A stretch of DNA of 13,895 bases from DASPSR01 sp035516175 (GTDB lineage: Bacteria; Nitrospirota; UBA9217), in contig DATJAO010000041.1 in assembly GCA_035516175.1 (NCBI GenBank), positions 1 through 13,895 of the forward strand, read 5' to 3'. The notes under the pieces are model-generated. The model was not told the DNA's origin, did not search any database, and saw only the letters and a program-made list of their open reading frames with translations. The translations under genes were made by a program, and so were the position numbers. Below, piece after piece: positions 6,744-12,768 of this stretch. Within the stretch, counting starts at the first letter, position 1. Each line of letters starts with the position of its first letter.

Positions 6744-8354
6744 ATGCCTTTAACCTTCATCGACATTGAGCGGCAAAAGAACTGGCGTATCTGGGTGTTT
6801 TTTTTGATCCTCGTGCTATTGTACTTCATCGTCACGGCGGTATTCGCCTCGCTCTTTCTCCCGTTGTCAGTGCATGCCTCCTCGCATTTCTGGCTTTTCG
6901 CAGTGGTCATTGCCCTTTTCGTGGCAGGCATCCATTTCTTGTTCTCAGCGTATGATACGACCAATACCGTTATCCGCGGCCTCAGTGCCCAGCTACCTGA
7001 TCCCAAAGACGATTTCCATAAAATGCTCATCAATATCATGGAGGAGATCCATGTGGTTACGGGGAACCGGCGGAAGATGCAGTGCGTTGTCATTCCTTCG
7101 CTTTCCATGAACGCGCTGGCCGTGGCGGACCTGAAGGGAGCGGCCGTCATCGGCATCACTGAGGGTCTGCTTTCCCGCCTGACACGACCGCAGCTCGAAG
7201 CCGTCATCGCGCATGAGGCGCACCACATTCTCTCCGGGGATTGCCTCGAGGCCACCGTCGCCGCCAGCCTTTTCGGCACCTACGCAGCGGCCCTGGAAAA
7301 CTTGAGCGACACATCTAGCGGAAGACCGTTTTTTTCTCCTGCTTTGCTGCTGGCTGGGGGGCTGCTCAAGCTCAGCAGTTTGCTCAATATGTTCATTTCG
7401 CGGGAACGGGAATACCGGGCCGACGCAGCCTCGGTGCGCATGACGAGGAATCCAATAGCCCTGGCCGAGACCCTGCACCTGCTCTCGCGGAGTTGGCGGG
7501 GTGCAGGTTTCATCGGGAGCGGTTACGAAATGCTTTGCATTGTGAACCCGCAGGTGACGGCACTGGATGAGACGGAGGGATTCTGGGCCGACCTGCTTTC
7601 AACCCATCCGCCGATCAGAAAGAGGGTGGATATCCTGCTCGCCATGGCGCGAGTTAGCATTACCGAACTGGACGACAAAGCAAATAAGAAGGCCGAGGAC
7701 ACGCAAAGGACTTCCCAACCTACGTACTATGCCATGAACCCGCAACAGCAATGGCAGGGGCCTTTCAACATGGCTGAGCTCGGTTCGCTGCCGTGGCTCT
7801 CACCGCTTACCTGGGTCACGACGGGCGACAAACAGGCCGTTGAACGCGCTTGGAAGGAGCCCCTCATCAACGAGATATTTACGGCACGGCTCGGTCAGGA
7901 ACAAGGTGTTGCATCGGAATTCACCTGTCCGTCATGCCGTCAACCACTTGTTATGGAATCGTATGAGGGCACGCAAGTCTATCAGTGCCGCTTCTGCTCG
8001 GGGACCCTGGTTGAGAACAGCAAGATCCCGAGGATCATCGCACGGACCGGGCGGGAGGGGCCCTGCTCTGAGAGGATAGGTGCGCTCGCAAAGACCGTTG
8101 TGAAAGAGAACCAGACGCGGTATACACAGCAGAAGCTTGCGGCCGCCGGCAGGACCAAAATGCCGCTTCTCGCCTGTCCTAAATGCAAAAACCCTATGTA
8201 CCGGGGTTTCTACAGCCTTGCTTACCTGATCGAGATCAACCGGTGCAGTTTCTGCGGCCTCACCTGGTTCGACCGGGATGAGCTCGAGATGTTGCAGTGC
8301 CTGATCGCATCGAAAGAATCCTCGGGTCGTGAGTCTAAAGAGCTGAACGTTTAA
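6744..8354 (+). CDS. M48 (HtpX-like) metalloprotease with GYF_2-like and double zinc-ribbon tail
   Basis: A 536-residue membrane protein. Two transmembrane helices (about 15-40 and 48-68) precede a zinc-protease domain with HEAHH (157-161) and EREYRAD (221-227), whose Glu is the likely third ligand. A hydrophobic stretch (197-218) lies between them, and STHPPIRKRVD (287-296) is typical of M48. After a polar linker (about 303-327) come a GYF_2/DUF4339-like segment (328-372, YYAMNPQQQWQGPF...) and a zinc ribbon with C395/C398/C415/C418. A second zinc ribbon of the zf-TFIIB type has C478/C481/C501/C504, followed by LTWFDRDELE. Ordinary HtpX is about 290 residues, so roughly 230 residues are extra. 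HtpX degrades damaged inner-membrane proteins; the tail may recognise substrates. No ribosome-binding site is seen before the ATG. Confidence 0.9.
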   Translation: MPLTFIDIERQKNWRIWVFFLILVLLYFIVTAVFASLFLPLSVHASSHFWLFAVVIALFVAGIHFLFSAYDTTNTVIRGLSAQLPDPKDDFHKMLINIMEEIHVVTGNRRKMQCVVIPSLSMNALAVADLKGAAVIGITEGLLSRLTRPQLEAVIAHEAHHILSGDCLEATVAASLFGTYAAALENLSDTSSGRPFFSPALLLAGGLLKLSSLLNMFISREREYRADAASVRMTRNPIALAETLHLLSRSWRGAGFIGSGYEMLCIVNPQVTALDETEGFWADLLSTHPPIRKRVDILLAMARVSITELDDKANKKAEDTQRTSQPTYYAMNPQQQWQGPFNMAELGSLPWLSPLTWVTTGDKQAVERAWKEPLINEIFTARLGQEQGVASEFTCPSCRQPLVMESYEGTQVYQCRFCSGTLVENSKIPRIIARTGREGPCSERIGALAKTVVKENQTRYTQQKLAAAGRTKMPLLACPKCKNPMYRGFYSLAYLIEINRCSFCGLTWFDRDELEMLQCLIASKESSGRESKELNV

Positions 8355-8444
8355 CGAGGCAGAACCTCATGAACTGAATGGACCCATGAGATGTAATAGG
8401 CCCTCAGGCTCCCCGACACGATACGAACTCAAGAAACTGTTATT

Positions 8445-9119
8445 ATGATTACCGTGATACTTTTTGCCATATTAAAAGATAGGGCTGGCCGTGATGAACT
8501 GCGCATCAATGCCGGTCCCTCGACCGTGTCGGAGCTGCTCAAACAGATCGCGACAGAATATCCTGCGCTCAAGGACATGCTGTCTGCTGGAAGGATCACG
8601 GTCTCGGTAAACCATGAGTTCGCGAAGCAGAATTCTCGCGTGCAGGACGGTGACGAGGTGGCGCTCATGCCGCCGTTCTCCGGAGGGGATGTTCCTACCG
8701 GGATCACCCGCATACAGACGGAACCGTTTTCTCTGGACCTGGAGATGGAGCGGCTGAAAAAGATCTCGTCATCTATTGGAGCAGTTGTCACGTTCCTCGG
8801 GACAACACGGGACATATCCCGGGGAAAGCAGGTGGCGAAACTCGAGTTTGAACACTATTCCGGCATGGCAGAGAAAAAGCTAGCCGATATCAGGGCGCGG
8901 GCGATGCGGGATTTCGGAATTATTGAGGTGACAATCATTCACCGGGTAGGCATACTACCGGTGGGAGAGAACATTGTGCTCATCGCAGTTGCGGCGGAGC
9001 ACAGGGATGAGGCATTCCGGGCATGCCGCTTCTGCATCGATGAATTAAAACGGACCACGCCCATCTGGAAGAAGGAAACGACGCCTGAAGGGGAAGTTTG
9101 GGTTGAGGAACATCCGTAA
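8445..9119 (+). CDS. Fused molybdopterin synthase (MoaD-MoaE)
   Basis: Residues 1-81 are a complete MoaD sulfur carrier of the ubiquitin fold ending in MPPFSGG (G80-G81). Residues from about 90 to 224 are MoaE, with R122 (GTTRD), H186-R187 (AEHRDEAF) and the catalytic Lys pair K202 and K209 in LKRTTPIWKKETTPEG. Together the two proteins turn precursor Z (cPMP) into molybdopterin. MoaD must normally expose a C-terminal Gly-Gly to carry a thiocarboxylate. In this fusion the Gly-Gly is internal, so cleavage after G81 is expected, as reported for the MoaX fusion of Mycobacterium. No stop or frameshift separates the halves. It stands alone, 90 bp after the protease gene, with no clear ribosome-binding site; other moa genes are not visible. 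Confidence 0.92.
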   Translation: MITVILFAILKDRAGRDELRINAGPSTVSELLKQIATEYPALKDMLSAGRITVSVNHEFAKQNSRVQDGDEVALMPPFSGGDVPTGITRIQTEPFSLDLEMERLKKISSSIGAVVTFLGTTRDISRGKQVAKLEFEHYSGMAEKKLADIRARAMRDFGIIEVTIIHRVGILPVGENIVLIAVAAEHRDEAFRACRFCIDELKRTTPIWKKETTPEGEVWVEEHP

Positions 9120-9121
9120 GA

Positions 9122-9150
9122 GCAGAAGTCAGAGGTCAGAAGTGAGAAGA
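9122..9150. repeat. Short tandem purine-rich words after moaDE
   Basis: Downstream of the fused moa gene the words AGAAGTC, AGAGGTC, AGAAGTG and AGAAGAC follow one another. They form a degenerate 7-9 nt repeat in the gap between two convergent genes. Slippage or a small intergenic repeat would explain it. The gap also has the arms GACAGGC and GCCTGTC about 30 nt apart, but no convincing terminator. Confidence 0.35.
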
Positions 9151-9214
9151 CAGGCAAGAGATGAATTATTCTCCAGCACTATTGGCCTGTCCGGTCTTAT
9201 CCGTCTTCTTTGAC

Positions 9215-9637
9215 CTATCCTTTTTTTGCCGCTTTTTTCTCGTTCTTCATGAACACCACGCAAGTCGAGCAGTCCTCATCCTTGCGGCACTTAGTGGTCT
9301 CCCAGCAGGGCTTGCCCTTGTCCGTGAATGCCGTGCAGACCACCCGGCGTTCGTCGGGACAATCCTTGATCTCCCAGCAGGGCGCGTAATCGAGGAGCTT
9401 CTTGATCCCTTCGATGCTGATCTTTTTGGAGTGGATCAACTCCCGTATGCAGCGCAGCCACTTGATATCGTTCTCGGTGTACAGCCTGTTCCTGCGCTCC
9501 CGCGTCGGCAGGATCAATCCATGCTTCTCGTACAGCCGGAGCGTCTGTGCCGTGGTCCCCACCAGTTTTGCAGCAACTCCCATGGTGTAGAGGGGTGCGT
9601 CCTTGTCTTTGAGTACATCCAAGCTATCCGCTACCAT
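9215..9637 (-). CDS. MerR-family regulator with Cys-rich two-CW tail
   Basis: The 140-residue protein has an N-terminal MerR/HspR-type winged helix-turn-helix (about 16-83, with QTLRLYEKHGLILPTR at 31-46). It recognises DNA as a dimer. The C-terminal part (87-126) is Cys-rich: C87-W88, C93, C101, C111-W112, C117, C123 and C126. Two CW words give the so-called two-CW pattern, which may bind metal or respond to thiol state. The usual MerR dimerisation coiled coil is short. The start is the ATG at 9637 with CAAGGAG upstream at a long spacing of about 13 nt. It follows ccdA by 25 bp in the same direction and is probably cotranscribed with it. Its target may be the palindrome at the ccdA promoter; this is inference. 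Confidence 0.88.
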   Translation of the reverse strand: MVADSLDVLKDKDAPLYTMGVAAKLVGTTAQTLRLYEKHGLILPTRERRNRLYTENDIKWLRCIRELIHSKKISIEGIKKLLDYAPCWEIKDCPDERRVVCTAFTDKGKPCWETTKCRKDEDCSTCVVFMKNEKKAAKKG

Positions 9638-9662
9638 ATATTTTCGTATTCTCCTTGGTACC

Positions 9663-10379
9663 TTACCGTATTATCAGCATCGTCATCTTGTCTGAAATAA
9701 GGAGCAGGCCCATGATTATCAGGATGACCCCGCTCACAATCTTGATGGCCTTGAAATGCTTTCTCAATTTGCTGAACGAAGTAAGGAACGCGCTGATCGC
9801 TATCGCCGACAGAATAAAGGGTACGCCCAGTCCTAGCGAATAAAAGCTGAGCAGTGCCACGCCTTTCCCGAGCGTGTTCGCCTCGATTGCGAGCGCCAGC
9901 ACCGAGCTCAGGAATGGGCCGGTGCAGGGGGTCCAGCCCGCGCCGAAGATTGCGCCGACCAGGAGCGTCCCGATGTACCCCGCGGGCCGCGTTTTGAGTT
10001 GCAGCCTGGCTTCCCGCTGGAGGAAGGGAATGTTCACCACGTCCATGACGAAGATACCCATGATGATGATGAGAACGCCGCCGATGACCCTGATCACGCC
10101 CAGATGCTCGGTCAGGACCCTTCCCATGAGGCTTGCCGTCGCTCCCAGCAGAACGAATATGATGGAAAAACCGATTACAAAGACCACGGAATGGAGCAGG
10201 GTTGTGTTCATGTTCTTTCTGCGAGATTCCTTGCTCACGAGTTCGTCGTAGCTTATCCCCGTAATATAGGAAACATACGAAGGGATAAGGGGCAGGATAC
10301 ATGGAGATGCAAATGAAACAAGTCCCATGAGGAGCGAGAACAGCAGCGCGGACAGCGTCAAACCCTGAGAAAGGTCCAT
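9663..10379 (-). CDS. ccdA: CcdA/DsbD-type thiol-disulfide transporter
   Basis: A 238-residue inner-membrane protein with about six hydrophobic helices. CcdA passes electrons from cytoplasmic thioredoxin across the membrane to periplasmic thiols for cytochrome c maturation and other reductases. The two redox Cys are C27 in FASPCILPLIPSY and C152 in GWTPCTGPF, each next to Pro in a helix, as in the family. Length is right for the CcdA core without the DsbD end domains. The start is the ATG at 10379. A longer frame from a TTG at 10427 is excluded because it lies upstream of the expected transcript start. A G-run stands about 10 nt before the ATG. It heads a two-gene unit with the merR gene. The symbol is by family, not by genetics. 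Confidence 0.92.
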   Translation of the reverse strand: MDLSQGLTLSALLFSLLMGLVSFASPCILPLIPSYVSYITGISYDELVSKESRRKNMNTTLLHSVVFVIGFSIIFVLLGATASLMGRVLTEHLGVIRVIGGVLIIIMGIFVMDVVNIPFLQREARLQLKTRPAGYIGTLLVGAIFGAGWTPCTGPFLSSVLALAIEANTLGKGVALLSFYSLGLGVPFILSAIAISAFLTSFSKLRKHFKAIKIVSGVILIIMGLLLISDKMTMLIIR

Positions 10380-10410
10380 GAAAATGAAACCCCCCAAAAT
10401 ATAGAATTGT

Positions 10411-10440
10411 ATAATACCAAAGCACAATAAGTAGAGTCAA
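10411..10440 (-). promoter_or_regulatory. Promoter of ccdA-merR
   Basis: On the minus strand TTGACT (10435-10440) and TATTAT (10411-10416) are spaced by 18 nt. Transcription would begin near 10404, upstream of the ATG at 10379. The -35 box overlaps the left edge of the palindrome at 10437-10466. Confidence 0.65.
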
Positions 10441-10466
10441 GGAAAAGTTATATAATTTTTCCTTGA
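10437..10466. promoter_or_regulatory. 30-bp near-perfect palindrome, candidate operator
   Basis: The arms TCAAGGAAAA (10437-10446) and TTTTCCTTGA (10457-10466) are perfect reverse complements. The 10-bp centre GTTATATAAT is symmetric except for its outer pair, so 28 of 30 positions match. Both ends supply the TTGA of a -35 box, one on each strand. A dimeric regulator bound here would cover both promoters; the nearby MerR-type protein is the natural candidate. A stable hairpin is also possible, but a terminator is unlikely upstream of the promoter. Confidence 0.7.
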
Positions 10467-10491
10467 TTTGTTTTAAAGTTCTGATTATAAA
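10463..10491 (+). promoter_or_regulatory. Divergent promoter mirrored to that of ccdA
   Basis: TTGATT (10463-10468) and TATAAA (10486-10491) with 17 nt between read rightward from the palindrome. It would give a transcript towards the small zinc-ribbon gene at 10651, which also has a nearer promoter. Confidence 0.5.
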
Positions 10492-10583
10492 CATTTCGTG
10501 TTCTCAATGAATACGGGCCGCTCCTGAAAATGTATCCATATGCGCACTCCGACGATGCGGAGGCATTTTTTTTGAAAATTTTC

Positions 10584-10611
10584 TTGACATTTTTTCATTT
10601 ATGGTTAGAAT
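10584..10611 (+). promoter_or_regulatory. Promoter of the small zinc-ribbon gene
   Basis: A consensus TTGACA (10584-10589) and TAGAAT (10606-10611) are 16 nt apart. A perfect 10-bp palindrome GAAAATTTTC (10574-10583) abuts the -35 box, possibly an operator. Transcription would begin near 10618, about 33 nt before the ATG at 10651. Confidence 0.65.
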
Positions 10612-10650
10612 GCATAGGTTTGTTTGATTTTAAAACGGAGGTAAAGTTCC

Positions 10651-10824
10651 ATGGCAGAAATGAGCAAAACCGCAAAGGCAGCCACGAAAAAGGCCGTTGT
10701 GAACCTCAACGTGCCGCAGTGCTGTGGCAAGCCTATGCAGGCAGCGAAAATGATGACCACGACCGGCAAGGTGCGCGGCATGATGTGGCTCTGCGACAAG
10801 TGCTGGAAAGAGAAAGCCATCTAA
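10651..10824 (+). CDS. 57-residue zinc-ribbon protein
   Basis: This short gene has an ACGGAGG ribosome-binding site 9 nt before its ATG, its own promoter upstream and a strong terminator downstream, so it looks real despite its length. The N-terminal third is Lys/Ala-rich (KTAKAATKKAV). The rest has C24-C25 in QCCGKPM and C48-x2-C51 in WLCDKC, which would chelate one zinc ion. CCGKPM is a turn seen in several zinc-ribbon and desulfoferrodoxin-type proteins. I do not recognise a specific family. The basic tail and zinc site would suit nucleic-acid or protein binding, but the function is unknown. It stands alone between the ccdA promoter region and the tnpB element. Confidence 0.75.
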   Translation: MAEMSKTAKAATKKAVVNLNVPQCCGKPMQAAKMMTTTGKVRGMMWLCDKCWKEKAI

Positions 10825-10851
10825 GACGGTTTTTGAGGTACACGGTAGATG

Positions 10852-10886
10852 AAAAGGCGGTGATTGTTCACCGCCTTTTGCTTTTT
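10852..10886 (+). terminator. Rho-independent terminator
   Basis: The 12-bp arms AAAAGGCGGTGA (10852-10863) and TCACCGCCTTTT (10868-10879) close a 4-nt TTGT loop and are followed by GCTTTTT. It ends the transcript of the 57-residue gene 28 bp upstream. Confidence 0.9.
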
Positions 10887-11349
10887 GTGCGCGCAGACTT
10901 TTTGCGTACTTGTCTTCGCGATGCAACTGCCTTCTTCAAATCGCGTTTAGACGCTTCCTCTTATATTCGTATCTCCGCAAGAGACATCTGCGATGTCTGC
11001 GTGCAGCGAATTCAGGAGATGTGTGAACCTGTCGAATTCATCCCACGGACCAAAGTATTGGACGAGAGCTTGTCGAACAATTCCTAACCGTAGTCGCTTC
11101 CGCAGGCCGTACAAAACATACTGAGATTTTGTAGGGATTCATGTATTTCCGGCAGTTTGTGTTTATTTATTAAACTGCTAAGGAATCAAAAATGCTCCAT
11201 CGATTATCAGCTCGCTGTGCTCAGGGCTTTTTAATATACAGTTGACTGGTTGTGATGGGAGAAGGTTTCCCTATTTGTCAGATCTTTTTCCCAGTATGCA
11301 GCGGATGCTTGACTTTGCCGCATAGGTGATGCTATTATCAATTTGCGCC
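10887..11349. other. Gene-free stretch
   Basis: No frame here has a recognisable product, a ribosome-binding site or a family motif. The only structure seen is a 7-bp hairpin with arms AGACATC (10982-10988) and GATGTCT (10992-10998), closed by TGC. The stretch becomes AT-rich towards the left end of the tnpB element. It may be decayed insertion DNA. Confidence 0.5.
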
Positions 11350-11355
11350 GTAAAA

Positions 11356-11375
11356 CCCAGTCCTTCAAGGCGGGG
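11356..11375 (+). other. Left-end hairpin of the tnpB element
   Basis: CCCAGTC and GGCGGGG pair around the loop CTTCAA with one A/G mismatch and one T/G pair. Imperfect subterminal hairpins with a bulged or mispaired T are what TnpA transposases of the IS200/IS605 family bind at the left end. The mismatch may mean the end is decaying. Confidence 0.5.
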
Positions 11376-11428
11376 ATATAAGGCTCTGGTTGCGAAGCAA
11401 CCAGCGAGTTTATGATTAAAATCAGAGG

Positions 11429-11457
11429 TAGACAATTGTTCACCTATCTGATATAAT
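11429..11457 (+). promoter_or_regulatory. Promoter of the deleted tnpB, within a dyad
   Basis: TAGACA (11429-11434) and a perfect TATAAT (11452-11457) are 17 nt apart. The start point would fall at about the ATG at 11464, so any message may be leaderless. An imperfect dyad (ATCAGAGGT... and ...ACCTATCTGAT, 11421-11452) surrounds the -35 box and may be an operator or a hairpin. Confidence 0.5.
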
Positions 11458-11463
11458 TAAATA

Positions 11464-12057
11464 ATGACCGAACCCGCTAAAGAGCCCGATCTGCAAACAA
11501 TGACCGCTGTCGGCAAAGTATTGGTAACTGACGACAGCACCGCCCTCCTGCTTGGCCTGCTCGGGTATTCCGCAACGAAGCTCTGGAACACCGCGGTGTG
11601 GCATGTCAAAGAAGCCTGGAAAACCACCGGCAAGATCCCTTCCTACGCAAAGATGGATGTTTCTATGAAGCAAGAGCATCCTCTCTGGTACCGCAGGCTA
11701 CACTCGCAAAGCGCCCAGGCTGTAAAAGAACCCGAGGACTACACGAGCCAGACATGCTCTGTATGCGGCACAATATTTAGATCCAATCGTGTCCATCGTG
11801 GCCTCTATATCTGCAACCAATGCGGTGCCGTGATCAATGCTGATGTGAACGGCGCAATAAATATCCTAAAAAGGTATCTCCCGGAGCAAATGAGTGTCTC
11901 CTGGAGTACTGGCTGCTTGGCACAGCCTGCGGTCAACCGGTTTGCCTGGAGAAAGACCAGGCCGTCAGTATCAGCCCGTAAACCGGGGACGTGGCAAATA
12001 TCCCTGCCGCATCCGCGAACAGAATCAGCAGTTGCCCTTAGCGAAGTAAGGGCCTGA
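11464..12057 (+). pseudogene. tnpB: TnpB with large in-frame internal deletion
   Basis: TnpB is an RNA-guided DNA endonuclease of IS200/IS605 elements, ancestor of Cas12, usually near 370-420 residues. This 197-residue frame keeps the N-terminal part (LWNTAVWHVKEAWKTTGKIP, 40-59, then LHSQSAQAV to 87). It jumps at about residue 88 to the C-terminal zinc finger YTSQTCSVCG (93-102; C98, C101, C117, C120) and the RuvC-III motif NADVNGAINI (125-134, D127). The regions that carry the RuvC-I Asp and RuvC-II Glu are missing, so the nuclease cannot be active. The frame is intact through the right-end scaffold and ends at the usual ALSEVRA. It could still be made and might bind the guide RNA; whether it is expressed is unknown. 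Confidence 0.85.
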
Positions 12058-12096
12058 TTCGGGAATCCCCGGCCTTCAGGCCGGGGAGGATGTCAA
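11963..12096 (+). mobile_element. Right end, omegaRNA-like scaffold (copy 2)
   Basis: About 128 of 134 bases match copy 1 at 36-169. The hairpin GCCCTTA/TAAGGGC and the perfect 8-bp stem CCCCGGCC/GGCCGGGG with loop TTCA are both present, and the block ends in TCAA. It overlaps the tnpB 3' end, as guide-RNA scaffolds of TnpB do. The presumptive guide would start at 12097 with GACGGAATG. Confidence 0.8.
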
Positions 12097-12564
12097 GACG
12101 GAATGTTACCAGAAACACCATTTCCTTTCCATCATTTAAAGACCTCTTAACGCGAATTTCGTGGTACATTTGCAATAAAAGAGCCCTTCCAAGGAAGGGC
12201 AGGTATCCTCTTGACATACGGTGCAAAGGGGCAACGTGAATATTGAGTCTTTCAAAAGGGAGCATGAGTATGGAATATTACGATTTCAACGCGCCGATCA
12301 CTATTGATATTCCCGATTGCATGAAGAAGTAAGTGCCCGTCCGAAAGCCATTGTCATGGTTTTGCCGGATCACTGGTGAACAGTATTTACATTGACCCTT
12401 GTTGTAAAGATAACTTGTAAACATCTTTCACCTACTTAACTGCATTGACAAGGGCAAAAAATTCCAATTGTGTCATGCAGTGAACTCAAAGGTATGGGGA
12501 ACAGTGAACCAAATTCCGGTTATGCAACCTGGTAGGTGCGTTGAACGCTATATATCATCTGTGC
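12097..12564. other. Accessory stretch without a firm gene
   Basis: A perfect hairpin GCCCTTCC/GGAAGGGC (12183-12200) precedes a TTGACA at 12211-12216, but no well-spaced -10 follows. The only candidate gene is the tiny frame at 12264-12332. The arms CCCTTGT and ACAAGGG occur roughly 60 nt apart near 12400-12455. No left end of a tnpB element was found here, although copy 3 of the right end begins at the right border. Confidence 0.45.
12264..12332 (+). CDS. Possible 22-residue peptide or gene remnant
   Basis: The ATG at 12264 has a good AAGGGAG site directly upstream, with a second ATG two codons on. The peptide contains EYYDFNAPITIDIPDC. The pattern Y-D-F-N-x-P-x-x-I-x-I-P recalls the last strand of LppX/DUF6612-type lipoproteins. 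This could be the 3' scrap of such a gene; the frames upstream are not coding in the same phase. Either reading is weak. Confidence 0.25.
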   Translation: MSMEYYDFNAPITIDIPDCMKK

Positions 12565-12684
12565 CATAAACCGGGGACGCGGCAAACATTTCTGCCGCAT
12601 CCGCATACAGGATCAACAGTGGCTCTCAGCGAGGTAAGGGCCTGATCCGGGAATCCTAGGCCTTCAGGCCGGGGAGGATGTCAA
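12565..12684 (+). mobile_element. Solo right end, omegaRNA-like scaffold (copy 3)
   Basis: A 120-bp block matching copy 1 at about 108 positions, starting sharply at CATAAACCGGGG and ending in TCAA (12681-12684). The TnpB tail frame is still open to the same TGA (ends ALSEVRA). The inner hairpin is kept with one mismatch and one T/G pair; the outer one has TA for CC in one arm. No tnpB body and no left-end hairpin stand upstream, so it is a solo right end. The presumptive guide (12685 on) runs into the terminator hairpin at 12691-12714. Confidence 0.75.
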
Positions 12685-12690
12685 AGAATA

Positions 12691-12714
12691 CGGGGCAGGA
12701 TTGCTCCTGCCCCG
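12691..12714 (-). terminator. Terminator-like hairpin for the leftward genes
   Basis: Ten-bp arms CGGGGCAGGA (12691-12700) and TCCTGCCCCG (12705-12714) close a TTGC loop. Read leftward it is followed by TATTCTTTG, a weak T-rich tail, now cut short by copy 3 of the tnpB right end. It lies 54 bp after the Gly-rich frame. Confidence 0.6.
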
Positions 12715-12768
12715 CTGGTCAAGCTCGCACGGTCCTAAGAATGTAAAGCTTCCACTGTTGCCCGATTG

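Larger units (their letters stand above)
11350..12096 (+). mobile_element. Internally deleted IS605/IS1341-type element
   Basis: The element has a left-end hairpin, a shortened tnpB and a right end finishing in TCAA at 12093-12096. No tnpA is present, so it could only move by help from a transposase elsewhere. The left boundary is approximate: the left cleavage site could not be fixed by eye. Another hairpin, CTGGTTGC/GCAACCAG with a GAA loop (11386-11404), lies between the left end and the promoter. Confidence 0.75.

Noticed and set aside
10982..10998. Hairpin with 7-bp arms in the gene-free stretch
   Set aside because: Too short, with no T-run and no gene beside it; no evidence for a terminator or RNA gene.
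10530..11087. Long rightward frame of about 185 codons across the small zinc-ribbon gene
   Set aside because: It runs through a promoter, the small gene in another phase and a strong terminator, has no ribosome-binding site, and its product matches nothing I recognise.
12126..12239. Frame reading WYICNK...RCKGAT, vaguely like a rubredoxin-type zinc ribbon
   Set aside because: Only two Cys remain, there is no start codon, and the likeness could be chance.
12160..12260. Possible cyclic-di-GMP or other riboswitch before the tiny frame, from the words GGGCAGG and GTGCAAAGGGGC and a nearby hairpin
   Set aside because: The conserved core of GEMM riboswitches and its tetraloop and receptor parts are not present; the likeness is limited to a few bases.
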